A stretch of 64,000 nt of DNA from Rhodococcus sp. G-MC3 (GCF_030063335.1 NZ_JASISW010000018.1:1-64000), one strand, 5' to 3'. Numbered from the stretch's first letter, positions 54,542 to 62,554 are shown. Numbers and translations are program-made. Notes: generated by a model not told the origin, from the letters alone.

Positions 54542-55189
54542 TCAGAGGTCGTCGAACTGCGGGTCGTTGATCAGGGTGTCGACACCTACGATGACCGCCC
54601 GCATCGACCAGTTCCAATAGTCGTCCTCGGTGTGCGTCCGATCGAAATTCTCGGCGAGGAAATCCAGCCGATCGTCCTGTGGTGGTTGGGTGCTGGCGAT
54701 ACGCACACTTGCGCCGGCACGGTCTCGCAGATCGGCCAACGCCATAGCGTGCTCGGTGACGGTGAGGAACGCCCACAAAGTCTGCTTCGGCGTCAGTCCA
54801 TAGATCCTTGCGTATTCCTTCTGGCAATCGTTGACCCTGATCAATGCCGGAGACGTTTCGTCTAGATTCGCCAGGTACGTCGCGATGCCCTGGTTGCTCT
54901 GCACCACGTCTTTCAGTGCGTTCGACAGCAAAGTCAGCGACTGTTCGAAGCTGTCGCCTTCGAGTGGTGTCGGCAGATCCCAACGGTCCATGATCGCTTC
55001 GGCGACCGACTTCTTCAAGGAGTCGAGATCGTCGATGTTGTTGTACACGGCAACGATGCTGACGCCCAACTTGTCGGCGATCGATTTGACGGTCAATTTC
55101 GCGAGAGTGAGGCCGATACCCGCCTCGATCAAATTCTCTGGTGTGACTCGGCGGCGCCGCGCCGCAGCGGGTCGCTGCTGCTCATGCAT
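54542..55189 (-). CDS. TetR family transcriptional regulator
   Basis: A 215-residue TetR protein (start MHEQQRPAAARRRR at 55189) with HTH TVKSIADKLGVSIVAVYNN near residues 32-51. Longer frame to 55237 is possible but not needed. Divergent from the siderophore-interacting-like gene, with 132 nt between. Target unknown. Confidence 0.82.
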   Translation of the reverse strand: MHEQQRPAAARRRRVTPENLIEAGIGLTLAKLTVKSIADKLGVSIVAVYNNIDDLDSLKKSVAEAIMDRWDLPTPLEGDSFEQSLTLLSNALKDVVQSNQGIATYLANLDETSPALIRVNDCQKEYARIYGLTPKQTLWAFLTVTEHAMALADLRDRAGASVRIASTQPPQDDRLDFLAENFDRTHTEDDYWNWSMRAVIVGVDTLINDPQFDDL

Positions 55190-55273
55190 ACCAACAGCGT
55201 AGGAGTCAGCAGCTGTCGATTCCACTGAGCCATCCACTTCCCGCTGAGGGGCGAATCATGGCAAACTTCTGGC

Positions 55274-55292
55274 AAAGTTTAGCCTTACTCAA
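55274..55292. promoter_or_regulatory. Possible IdeR/DtxR iron box
   Basis: On the minus strand TTGAGTAAGGCTAAACTTT matches 13 of 19 positions of the IdeR consensus TTAGGTTAGGCTAACCTAA, 29 nt before the siderophore-interacting-like gene. Iron control is a reasonable but unproven reading. Confidence 0.4.
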
Positions 55293-55321
55293 GTAGTGGG
55301 GGTGATTCGGAGGTTGTGTCG

Positions 55322-56029
55322 ATGGAGGTACCGGATCCGCTCGTCGGTTCGACGGCGCCGTCCATGCTCGCATTGGCGATTACTCGGCCGAGGCCGGGTG
55401 TACTCCGAGTGACGTCGATGCTCGACGTCAGCGGTGACCGATCGGAGTGGGACGCCGCGACCATTGCGGACTGGTTGCAGTTCCCCGGGGTCTCACCGTT
55501 CGATTTTCGGGTCCGCAGGTTCGATGCCGAGCGAGGGATCGTCGACATCGACTTTGTGCTGGCGACCCGCAATGTCATGCTGCAGGCTTGGCTCGAGACC
55601 ATCGAAGTCGGATCTCGCACTCGCATCGCCGAACCCGGGACCGGTCATCTCCCCAATTTCGCCAGCGGGCGGCGGGTGCTGATGTTCGCCGACGAGTCCG
55701 CAGTCGTCGCGGTACATGCGATCCTCGAAAAGTGGCCGGCATCAGCGCACGGAATGGTGTGGATCGACACCCCCTCGGCGGCTGCGGTCGCTGAATTGCC
55801 CGTAGTGGACGGAGTCGGAGTCTTCAGCTTCCACGTCGACATGGGTTTCGATCCTCTCGTTACGGTGGCGCGCCGAATCGACTTGAATCAGACGACCACC
55901 GTCTGGGCGGCGGGGGAACGCACCCGGATGGATTCGATTAGGGCGACGTGCCACGCGGCAGGGCTGGGTGAGGACGACACAAGAGTGTTCGGATACTGGT
56001 CTGACGAAGTGGTTCGACAACGCGGCTAG
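55322..56029 (+). CDS. Divergent siderophore-interacting-protein (SIP/ViuB)-like protein
   Basis: A 235-residue protein (ATG 55322, GGAGG at 55309-55313 decides). The C-terminal half matches the SIP domain of siderophore-reducing flavoproteins: RRVLMFADESAVVAVHAILE, MVWIDTPSAAAVAELP and TTVWAAGERTRMDSIRAT. The FAD-binding half is much changed: FDFRVRRFD stands where RxYTxR is expected and the HG-GPGS motif is missing. It may have lost FAD reductase activity or bind another ligand. A possible iron box lies upstream. Confidence 0.68.
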   Translation: MEVPDPLVGSTAPSMLALAITRPRPGVLRVTSMLDVSGDRSEWDAATIADWLQFPGVSPFDFRVRRFDAERGIVDIDFVLATRNVMLQAWLETIEVGSRTRIAEPGTGHLPNFASGRRVLMFADESAVVAVHAILEKWPASAHGMVWIDTPSAAAVAELPVVDGVGVFSFHVDMGFDPLVTVARRIDLNQTTTVWAAGERTRMDSIRATCHAAGLGEDDTRVFGYWSDEVVRQRG

Positions 56030-56087
56030 TCTGGGTTGCAGTGCCTGACCCGACGTGGCCAGTGCCCGACCCCGAGAGGACACCACA

Positions 56088-56426
56088 GTGCAACCCGGTG
56101 AGCAGCCAGACATCGCCTCGATCATGCAGCAGGCGCAACAGATGCAGCAACAGTTGATGGCAGCGCAGGCAGAGATCGCGGCCGCCGAAGTCACCGGCCA
56201 AGCAGGCGGCGGACTCGTCACCGCAACGGTGACGGGAACCGGCGAGGTCACCGGGCTCGTCATCGATCCCAAGGTCGTGGACCCCGAAGACGTCGAGACT
56301 TTGCAGGATTTGATCATCGGCGCCATCGCCGACGCTTCCAAGGCGGCACAAGCGATAGCGTCGGAAAAGCTCGGACCGCTCGCTGGCGGACTCGGCGGCG
56401 GCTCGCTCGGCCTCCCCGGCTTCTGA
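56088..56426 (+). CDS. ybaB: Nucleoid-associated protein YbaB/EbfC
   Basis: A 112-residue YbaB/EbfC protein starting at GTG with ribosome site [27 protein letters not shown] is the expected coiled helix, then [20 protein letters not shown], the family's beta core; the end is Gly-rich. It binds DNA as a dimer and sits upstream of recR with 10 nt between them, as in most bacteria, but dnaX, its usual upstream neighbour, is 36 kb away here. Confidence 0.9.
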   Translation: MQPGEQPDIASIMQQAQQMQQQLMAAQAEIAAAEVTGQAGGGLVTATVTGTGEVTGLVIDPKVVDPEDVETLQDLIIGAIADASKAAQAIASEKLGPLAGGLGGGSLGLPGF

Positions 56427-56436
56427 GGACCGGCAC

Positions 56437-57054
56437 GTGTACGAAGGTCCTGTCCAGGATCTGATCGACGAGCTCGGCAAGATGCCTGGCGTTGGCCCGA
56501 AAAGCGCGCAACGCATCGCCTTTCACCTCCTTGGCGTCGAACCGCCCGAGGTCGAGAGATTGATCAAGGCGCTCCAGCGGGTGCGTGACGGCGTTCAGTT
56601 CTGCACGATGTGCGGAACGGTGTCGGACAAGGAAATGTGCAGAATCTGCTCCGACCCGCGACGGGATCGAAGCATCATCTGCGTAGTCGAAGAGCCCAAA
56701 GACGTTCAAGCAGTGGAGCGTACGAGGGAATTCAAGGGGCGCTACCACGTTCTGGGCGGTGCGCTCGATCCGCTGAACGGCGTAGGACCCGACCAGTTGC
56801 GCATCCGAGAGTTGTTGATCCGCGTCGGAAACCAAGAAGACGGAGTAGACGTCGCCGAAATCATTATCGCTACCGACCCCAACACCGAAGGGGAAGCAAC
56901 AGCGACCTACCTGGTCCGCATGATGCGAGATTTCCCCGGGTTGGCCCTCACGCGTCTGGCGTCGGGACTGCCGATGGGCGGGGACCTCGAGTTCGCCGAT
57001 GAGTTGACGCTCGGGCGGGCGCTGACGGGTCGTAGGTCGCTCCGCGACACGTGA
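56437..57054 (+). CDS. recR: Recombination protein RecR
   Basis: A 205-residue RecR starting at GTG ([15 protein letters not shown]). Helix-hairpin-helix [17 protein letters not shown], zinc finger [16 protein letters not shown] near residues 56-71, then the Toprim domain ([34 protein letters not shown]). With RecF/RecO it loads RecA at gapped DNA. The stop codon TGA 57052-57054 lies in a dispersed palindrome. Confidence 0.95.
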   Translation: MYEGPVQDLIDELGKMPGVGPKSAQRIAFHLLGVEPPEVERLIKALQRVRDGVQFCTMCGTVSDKEMCRICSDPRRDRSIICVVEEPKDVQAVERTREFKGRYHVLGGALDPLNGVGPDQLRIRELLIRVGNQEDGVDVAEIIIATDPNTEGEATATYLVRMMRDFPGLALTRLASGLPMGGDLEFADELTLGRALTGRRSLRDT

Positions 57055-57090
57055 GCGGAAATACGTCCCAGGCGACGTATTTTCACTCAC
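57051..57090. repeat. Dispersed palindrome, copy 4
   Basis: GTGAGCGGAAATACGTC (57051-57067) pairs with GACGTATTTTCACTCAC (57074-57090) with one mismatch and one G-U pair. Its TGA is the recR stop codon. It lies between two genes in the same direction. Confidence 0.8.
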
Positions 57091-57094
57091 AAAG

Positions 57095-57117
57095 TTAATC
57101 CACAGGCTGTGGATAAC
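57095..57117. promoter_or_regulatory. Paired DnaA-box-like palindrome
   Basis: TAATCCACA (57096-57104, one mismatch to TTATCCACA) and the reverse-oriented TGTGGATAA (57108-57116, exact DnaA box) face each other across GGC. It lies 38 nt before the next gene. It may bind DnaA or simply serve as an operator. Confidence 0.5.
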
Positions 57118-57154
57118 CGCCGATTTTTCGGCGATTCCCGACTGGCGACGGTTC

Positions 57155-58174
57155 ATGATCTGGACTGTGAAGACCAAGGCGCAGCCTGACTGGAAGCAAC
57201 TGCTGGATGCGCAACACGGGATCGTGACCACCGCGCAGATCTACAAGTGCGGGATGACGCGCCAGGAAATTTCTCACCGCGTCGAGACTGGACAGTGGCT
57301 CAGAGTGTTCCGGGGCATTGTCTCGGTCACCAATGGGCCGCTCACCCGCGAGATGATGCTGTCGGCGGCTCTACTCTACGGCGGCGGAGGTGCCCTGCTG
57401 AGCCACCGAACTGCGGCCGAAGAGTGGGGCGTGATGCGGCAGACGGACGGTCCGATACACGTCACGGTGGCCTACGGATGTTCGGCGATATCGCAACCAT
57501 CGGTGTTCAGGCACGCGCTGCAGAACATCACTTCGGAGAGCAACGCACGGATTCATCCGGGAGTGATCGTCCACAGATCGCGTGCGATGAGCCACATCGG
57601 AGTCGAAACCGAACCCCTGCGGACAGGATTGGCCGATACGGTTCTCGACTGTGCGGTGGCCGAACCGTCCGTCAGGACAGCGATGATCGTTCTGGTCTCG
57701 GCGATGTCCTCTGGCGGAGTGCAGGTCGGCGTCGTCCACCAAAAGATCGAGCTCCGGCGGCCTCGGAGGTACAAGAAGGCACTCCTCGACACGCTCGCCC
57801 TGCTGCGCGACGGGGTTCATTCGGTACTCGAGTACCGATATGTACGCGATGTCGAGCAGGCGCACGGACTACCCACCGGCCGCAGGCAAGCGCCCGTGCA
57901 TGTGGATGGACGCCAACTCTTCGAGGACGTCCTGTACGACGTGTGCGGTCTCATCGTTCGTCTCGACGGACAGGCGTTTCACTCAGCCAAGCAGCGGCGA
58001 TTCCGTGATCGGCGACGCGACAATGCGGCTGAGCTTCGGGATGTGCCGAGGCTCGTCTACGGATGGGACGAGGTAACAGCCGACCCCTGCGGGGTGTATC
58101 GCGAGGTTCGGGATGTCTTGGTCCGAGAAGGATGGGATGACGCGTCGTTTCCGTGTGATCGATGCTCCCTGTGA
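57155..58174 (+). CDS. AbiEi-like N-terminal / DUF559-like nuclease-fold protein
   Basis: A 339-residue protein. Residues about 10-60 resemble the winged-helix domain of AbiEi-type antitoxins (GIVTTAQIYKCGMTRQEISHRV ... WLRVFRGIVSV). The C-terminal 110 residues resemble DUF559, a PD-(D/E)xK/Vsr-type nuclease fold (SVLEYRYVRDVEQAHGL, then DVLYDVCGLIVRLDGQAFHS, RDRRRDNAA). The active-site acids (E/D) seem to be present but I cannot confirm them. No AbiEii nucleotidyltransferase is adjacent. The stop TGA 58172-58174 lies in a dispersed palindrome. Confidence 0.72.
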   Translation: MIWTVKTKAQPDWKQLLDAQHGIVTTAQIYKCGMTRQEISHRVETGQWLRVFRGIVSVTNGPLTREMMLSAALLYGGGGALLSHRTAAEEWGVMRQTDGPIHVTVAYGCSAISQPSVFRHALQNITSESNARIHPGVIVHRSRAMSHIGVETEPLRTGLADTVLDCAVAEPSVRTAMIVLVSAMSSGGVQVGVVHQKIELRRPRRYKKALLDTLALLRDGVHSVLEYRYVRDVEQAHGLPTGRRQAPVHVDGRQLFEDVLYDVCGLIVRLDGQAFHSAKQRRFRDRRRDNAAELRDVPRLVYGWDEVTADPCGVYREVRDVLVREGWDDASFPCDRCSL

Positions 58175-58210
58175 GTGAAAGTACTTCCCCTAGGACGTAT
58201 TTCCGCTCAC
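58171..58210. repeat. Dispersed palindrome, copy 5 (degenerate)
   Basis: GTGAGTGAAAGTACTTC (58171-58187) opposes GACGTATTTCCGCTCAC (58194-58210) with two mismatches and two G-U pairs. Both outer arms contain stop codons: TGA 58172-58174 of the plus gene and TGA 58209-58207 of gatD. Confidence 0.75.
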
Positions 58211-58917
58211 GTGCGGCGGAGCCGCTCCTTCCGCAGCTGCGAGACTTCGGCGAGCTCGAGCGGCGGCAGAGACGTTCCCAGCGCGCGCTCCAACAAGTAG
58301 TCGGCCAACTCCGGATTCCTCGCAAGCACCGGACCGTGCATGTACGTTCCGATCACCGATCCCTGCACGACGCCTTCGCTGTTGTCGCCGACACCGTTGC
58401 CGACGCCCGCGGTGACTGTGGCCAGTGCCTTCGCATCGGATCCGAGTGTCGTTCCGCCGCGGTGATTCTCGAACCCGCTGAGCTTCTGAGTGAGCCCGTC
58501 GAGAGTGGGTCGTGTGACGACCTCGCCGATCGACCGGGTCGCCTGCGGCGAGGTGGTGACGTCGAACAGCGAAATGCCGTCGACGCGCTCGCCCGCCGAA
58601 GTCTCGTACCAGTGCCCGAGCACCTGAATGGCAGCGCAGATCGCCAGGACCGGAGCGCCACGCTCCGACGCACGTTGCAGCCCGGGGTATTTTGTCAGAT
58701 GGCGGGTTGCGAGTCGCTGAGCGAAATCCTCGGCGCCGCCGAGTGTGTAGACGTCCAACGATTCGGGCACCGGGTCGTTCAAGGTGATCTGGACGATCTC
58801 GGCGTCGATGTCGCGCATACGAAGTCGCTGCCGAAGTATCAGCGCGTTGCCGTTGTCCCCGTAGGTGCCCATGACGTCGGGCAGGACGAGGCCGATGCGG
58901 ACGGTGGACTCAGGCAT
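58207..58917 (-). CDS. gatD: Lipid II glutamine amidotransferase subunit GatD
   Basis: A 236-residue class-I glutamine amidotransferase (CobQ/CobB type). Nucleophile Cys in VLAICAAIQVLGHWYE near residue 92; His in GTYMHGPVLARNPELADYLL near 188. With MurT it amidates the second D-glutamate of lipid II in peptidoglycan. The ATG at 58917 overlaps murT by 8 nt; a GTG at 58929 is also possible. The gene order murT-gatD is as in staphylococci and mycobacteria. Confidence 0.92.
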   Translation of the reverse strand: MPESTVRIGLVLPDVMGTYGDNGNALILRQRLRMRDIDAEIVQITLNDPVPESLDVYTLGGAEDFAQRLATRHLTKYPGLQRASERGAPVLAICAAIQVLGHWYETSAGERVDGISLFDVTTSPQATRSIGEVVTRPTLDGLTQKLSGFENHRGGTTLGSDAKALATVTAGVGNGVGDNSEGVVQGSVIGTYMHGPVLARNPELADYLLERALGTSLPPLELAEVSQLRKERLRRT

Positions 58918-60190
58918 CGTTGACCTCACGTGCGAGTGCGCGTCCCAGGTCGCGGAACGCGGTGTAGTTGGCGAGCACTTCCACTCGGCCGGGTGGGCAG
59001 GATGCGATGGCCTTCAACGGATCCGCGACGGTGGTGTGCGGCGAGCCTGCATACAACAGTCGTACTCCGAGGTCGGTGGCTCTTTCTCCTGCCGCGACGA
59101 CGGTGACGTTTTCGAAGTGTTCGAAACGTACGTCCCACAGCCATGAGAGATCCTCACCGTCGGGCACCTGCCCGTTGACAGCGATGACGAGGCCGTCGAC
59201 GGTCGGGTCGATCATCGACAGTGCTTCCTGCCAGCCCGCTGGGTTTTTGGCGAGAAGCATTCTTACGGAGTGGGATCCGTACTGAACGGTCGAGTACCGG
59301 CCGGCAACCTCGTCGACTGCCGATGCTGCGGCGACGGCATCTTCTGGCGTCACGCCGAGTGTCACGGCGGCCGCGACCGCTTGAGCTGCGTTGCCGCGGT
59401 TGGCTTTGCCGGGCAGGGCGAGCGACATCGGGATCTTCACGCCGTCGGGGCCGTAGAGGTGTGTGTCGTCGAGCCACCAGTCCGGCGTCGGGCGTTTGAA
59501 TTCTTTGCCGCCGTCGAAATTGGCGGTGCTGTACCAGTGGTCGCCGTCGTGGACGATCGGTTCCCCGGTCCTCGGGCAGCTGACGGAATCGCCTGCCCAG
59601 CCGCCTCCTGCTGCCACCCACACGACGTTGGGCGCGTCGAATGCTGCGGAGGTGACGAGGACGTCGTCGCAATTGGCGATCACGACGGTTTCGGAGTGCC
59701 TGGCGAGGCCTTCCCGAAGCCTGCGTTCGATCATGTTGATCTCACCGACGCGATCGAGTTGGTCGCGGCTGAGGTTGAGTAGTACGACGGCGGCGGGCGA
59801 CACGGCGTCGCAGACGTGCGGGACGTGAAGCTCGTCGACCTCGAGCGCGGCAAGGGGAGCGTCGAAATTCGCGTGCAATGCCGCGACGATGCCTGCGTCC
59901 ATGTTGGCGCCGTCCGCCTGGGTCGCGACCTCCCCGAGGGTGGCAAGGGCGGCCGCGGTCATACGCGTCGTCGTCGATTTCCCGTTGGTGCCGGTGACGA
60001 CGACTGTTCGACGCCCTGACCCGAGGCCGGTCAGGATGTCGGGATCGATCTTGAGGGCGACGAGCCCCCCGATCATCGATCCTTTGCCTCTGCCTGCCGT
60101 GCGTGACGCCCACGTGGCAGCCTCGGCTGCTCGTAGCGCCAGCCGGCCGCGCGCGCCTATTGCCGCTCTGCGCTCACCCGCTCGAACCAT
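58910..60190 (-). CDS. murT: Lipid II isoglutaminyl synthase subunit MurT
   Basis: A 426-residue Mur-ligase-like protein. P-loop VTGTNGKSTTTRM near residue 68; MurT-specific NLSRDQLDRVGEINMIE and the C-terminal NYTAFRDLGRAL, the MurT-type end. The zinc-ribbon of the staphylococcal enzyme (four Cys) is reduced to a single Cys (SCPRTGEPI) here, so the ribbon cannot bind zinc in the same way. Start MVRAGERRAA at 60190. Partner of GatD. Confidence 0.92.
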   Translation of the reverse strand: MVRAGERRAAIGARGRLALRAAEAATWASRTAGRGKGSMIGGLVALKIDPDILTGLGSGRRTVVVTGTNGKSTTTRMTAAALATLGEVATQADGANMDAGIVAALHANFDAPLAALEVDELHVPHVCDAVSPAAVVLLNLSRDQLDRVGEINMIERRLREGLARHSETVVIANCDDVLVTSAAFDAPNVVWVAAGGGWAGDSVSCPRTGEPIVHDGDHWYSTANFDGGKEFKRPTPDWWLDDTHLYGPDGVKIPMSLALPGKANRGNAAQAVAAAVTLGVTPEDAVAAASAVDEVAGRYSTVQYGSHSVRMLLAKNPAGWQEALSMIDPTVDGLVIAVNGQVPDGEDLSWLWDVRFEHFENVTVVAAGERATDLGVRLLYAGSPHTTVADPLKAIASCPPGRVEVLANYTAFRDLGRALAREVNDA

Positions 60191-60258
60191 GCGCCGAGTC
60201 TGGCACAACCGCGTTGCCGAACTCTCCTTGGAATCGTTCGAAGCGCGCTATCGTCAAC

Positions 60259-60272
60259 TGAAACATGTTCTA
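60259..60272. promoter_or_regulatory. KstR-type operator upstream of the KSI-like gene
   Basis: TGAAACATGTTCTA matches TNNAACNNGTTNNA fully and lies 14 nt before the ATG of a ketosteroid-isomerase-like gene. This overlaps the promoter-proximal region, where a repressor would block expression. It shares GTTCTAGT with the site upstream of fadA. Confidence 0.55.
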
Positions 60273-60286
60273 GTAAAGGGAGCACA

Positions 60287-60670
60287 ATGGCGCCGACGGC
60301 CGATGTCATCCGCAAGACGGTAGATGCCTACGTTCAGGCGGTGGCGCACGGCACCGTCGACGACGTCCTGTCGCTGTACGCCGAAGGCGCGACGGTCGAG
60401 GATCCGGTCGGAACCCCGGTCAGGGCTACCGAAGCGTCGATACGCGAGTTCTACGCCGTCGTCGAACCGTTGAAGCAGACCGCTGAACTGTCCACGATCA
60501 AGATCGCGTCGAACTCCGCCGCATTCCACTTCGGTCTGACCACGAACTTCGGCGAGAACACGTTCGAGCTTTCGGTGATCGATGTGATGGAATTCGACGA
60601 CGAGGGCAAGATCACGTCGATGCGTGCGTACTGGAGTGAAGCGGATCTGGTGCAGGTACCGGTGCCCTGA
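60287..60670 (+). CDS. SnoaL/ketosteroid isomerase-like protein
   Basis: A 127-residue NTF2-fold protein: VLSLYAEGATVEDPVGTP and IDVMEFDDEGKITSMRAYWSEADL are the usual blocks of delta5-3-ketosteroid isomerase-like proteins (M. tuberculosis Rv0760c type). Ribosome site AAGGGAG before ATG. A KstR-type site upstream supports a sterol role; the catalytic acid cannot be assigned with certainty. Its 3' end overlaps the convergent EamA gene by 59 nt. Confidence 0.8.
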   Translation: MAPTADVIRKTVDAYVQAVAHGTVDDVLSLYAEGATVEDPVGTPVRATEASIREFYAVVEPLKQTAELSTIKIASNSAAFHFGLTTNFGENTFELSVIDVMEFDDEGKITSMRAYWSEADLVQVPVP

Positions 60671-61583
60671 CCGGTTGCGCTCGAAGGCGAGCCGCTGTGT
60701 CACTGGGCTCGGTCACCCGGCGCGTCTTCGTCATTCCGCCCAGGCATCCAGCGATGACGACGCCCGCGCCGATCAGGGACAGCGCACTCGGTGTCTCGCG
60801 CAGAAAGATCCACGCGCCCGCGATGCCGACCACCGGCACCAGCAGGGAGAACGGTGCGACGACGCCTGCGGGGTGACGGCTGATCAGTACGGTCCACAGG
60901 CCCGACCCGGCGATCGTCCCCAGCAGTACGATGTAGGCGAGTCCTACCAGTGCGGGCCACCCGTCGGTGCTGAACGAACCCGCAAGTGCGTGCCATCCCG
61001 TCGTCGGGCCCTCGACTGCGGCGGACAACGCCAGCATCGGAATCGGCGGTACGACGCACATCCACAGCATCAGTCGCATGGGTTCGGTGGACTTGGCCAA
61101 TTTGTTGCCCAGATTGCCCAAGGCCCAACCCAATCCGGCGAGCAACGTCAGCACGACGGGGATCAGGGACGCTGCCTGGGCGCGGTCGTAGCCGATGAGT
61201 GCCATGCCTGTCACTGCGACCGTGATCCCGATGATCTGGCGCCTGTTCACGCGTTCGCGGAGCAGTAGTGCGCCCAGGACGATGGTGAACGGCGCCGAGG
61301 ACTGCAACACGAGTGACGCGAGGCCGGTGGGCATACCGGCGTTCATGGCAGCGAACAGGAACGCGAACTGGAGGAAGCCGAACCCGAAGCCGTACAGCAG
61401 CAACCATTTCAGAGGGACGTTCGGTCGTCGAACGAAGAGCACGACGGGCACGGCGATGATCAGGAAGCGGAATCCAGCGAAGAAGAACGGTGGAAAATGG
61501 TCGAGGCCCACGCGGATGGCGAGGAAGTTCAGTCCCCACAGCACCGCGACGGTTACGCCGAGTAGTCGATCTCTTGTGCTCAC
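60612..61583 (-). CDS. EamA/DMT family exporter
   Basis: A 323-residue membrane protein with ten helices in two EamA repeats (LWGLNFLAIRVGLDHFPP in the first, VPVVGIAGAWIFLRETPSA in the second), starting at GTG. Typical of amino-acid or metabolite exporters. Divergent from a LysR gene which likely regulates it. C-terminal 25 residues overlap the KSI-like gene. Confidence 0.85.
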   Translation of the reverse strand: MSTRDRLLGVTVAVLWGLNFLAIRVGLDHFPPFFFAGFRFLIIAVPVVLFVRRPNVPLKWLLLYGFGFGFLQFAFLFAAMNAGMPTGLASLVLQSSAPFTIVLGALLLRERVNRRQIIGITVAVTGMALIGYDRAQAASLIPVVLTLLAGLGWALGNLGNKLAKSTEPMRLMLWMCVVPPIPMLALSAAVEGPTTGWHALAGSFSTDGWPALVGLAYIVLLGTIAGSGLWTVLISRHPAGVVAPFSLLVPVVGIAGAWIFLRETPSALSLIGAGVVIAGCLGGMTKTRRVTEPSDTAARLRAQPVRAPVPAPDPLHSSTHAST

Positions 61584-61640
61584 GTCGACAATCCTGACCT
61601 CCGTGAACCATCAGCACAATCGAATATATCCGCACAAACG

Positions 61641-61657
61641 ATGTAGATTTTCTACAT
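61641..61657. promoter_or_regulatory. Inverted repeat overlapping the lysR start codon
   Basis: ATGTAGA (61641-61647), TTT, TCTACAT (61651-61657). The last two bases are the AT of the ATG at 61656, and TAGATT (61644-61649) is a fair -10 box 6 nt before the start. This is the pattern of a leaderless gene repressed by its own product. Confidence 0.6.
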
Positions 61658-62543
61658 GAATGTGGAGCGTCTGCGAATTCTCCGGGAGTTGGCCGACCGC
61701 GGGACCGTCGGAGCCGTTGCCGGCGCGCTGTCGTTGACGCCCTCAGCGGTGTCACAGCAGCTCAAGCTGCTCGCGAGGGAAGCGGGAGTGCCACTGCTCG
61801 AACCGGACGGTCGCAGGCTTCGGCTCACGGATGCGGGATCCGCGCTCGTGCTGCGCGCCGACGAGGTCCTCGGAGCCCTCGACAGGGCGACCGCTGAAAT
61901 GGCGTCGTACGGTGAGTCTCCGCGGGGTCGTGTGCGCGTTGCGCTGTTCCCCTCCGGTGCCGCTCTGCTGTTGCCAGGAGTGCTCGACCGTCTGCGAGAG
62001 AGTGGGACAAGCGTCGATGCGCGCGACGAGGACGTGCCCGCCTCGTCGGTGACGGCGTTGCTGGCGGACTACGACGTTGTACTGACCCATCGCGACGACA
62101 TGGCTGTGTCCACCTCTGGACCCCGCATCGAGGTACTGGCGTTGATGCGGGAACCGATCGACCTGGTGCTGCCGCCGGAACACGCTCTCGCGAAGCAGGA
62201 TTCTGTGGAGTTACACCAACTGGCGGACGAGCATTGGATCAGCGTGCGCAGCGGCTTCCCAGTCGATGACGTGCTGGTATCCGTTGCCGCGGTCACGGGA
62301 GTACAACCGCGGGTGGTGCAGCGCATCAACGACTTCCGCGTCACCGAAGAACTCGTTGCTCGTGGACACGGCGTCGCTTTGATGCCGCGTTACGCCGTCG
62401 TGCACCCCGGGCTCGTGCGGTTGCCGCTTGCCGGTGTGAAGGCCGGCCGGATCTACGAACTTGCGACGAGGCCGGGAGCCCGCGGGCTCCCGGCCGTCGC
62501 CGCGGTGGTCGATGCATTCGTCGCCGAAGCAGCAAAGGACTAG
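61656..62543 (+). CDS. LysR family regulator of the EamA exporter
   Basis: A 295-residue LysR protein beginning MNVERLRILRELADRGTVGA, the normal start for its group; HTH ALSLTPSAVSQQLKLL near residues 26-45. The effector domain is standard. There is no ribosome site; the ATG lies inside an inverted repeat and 6 nt from a -10 box, so the message is probably leaderless. Divergent from the EamA exporter. Confidence 0.87.
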   Translation: MNVERLRILRELADRGTVGAVAGALSLTPSAVSQQLKLLAREAGVPLLEPDGRRLRLTDAGSALVLRADEVLGALDRATAEMASYGESPRGRVRVALFPSGAALLLPGVLDRLRESGTSVDARDEDVPASSVTALLADYDVVLTHRDDMAVSTSGPRIEVLALMREPIDLVLPPEHALAKQDSVELHQLADEHWISVRSGFPVDDVLVSVAAVTGVQPRVVQRINDFRVTEELVARGHGVALMPRYAVVHPGLVRLPLAGVKAGRIYELATRPGARGLPAVAAVVDAFVAEAAKD

Positions 62544-62554
62544 ACCAGCGAAAT

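Noticed and set aside
20149..56087. A genomic island with integrase in the dnaX-recR interval
   Set aside because: No integrase, att repeat or tRNA boundary is seen inside the interval, and the genes look like ordinary lipid-metabolism genes of the lineage.
57095..57117. Replication origin suggested by DnaA boxes
   Set aside because: Only two boxes, no AT-rich unwinding region, and neither dnaA nor dnaN nearby; kept only as a possible regulatory site.
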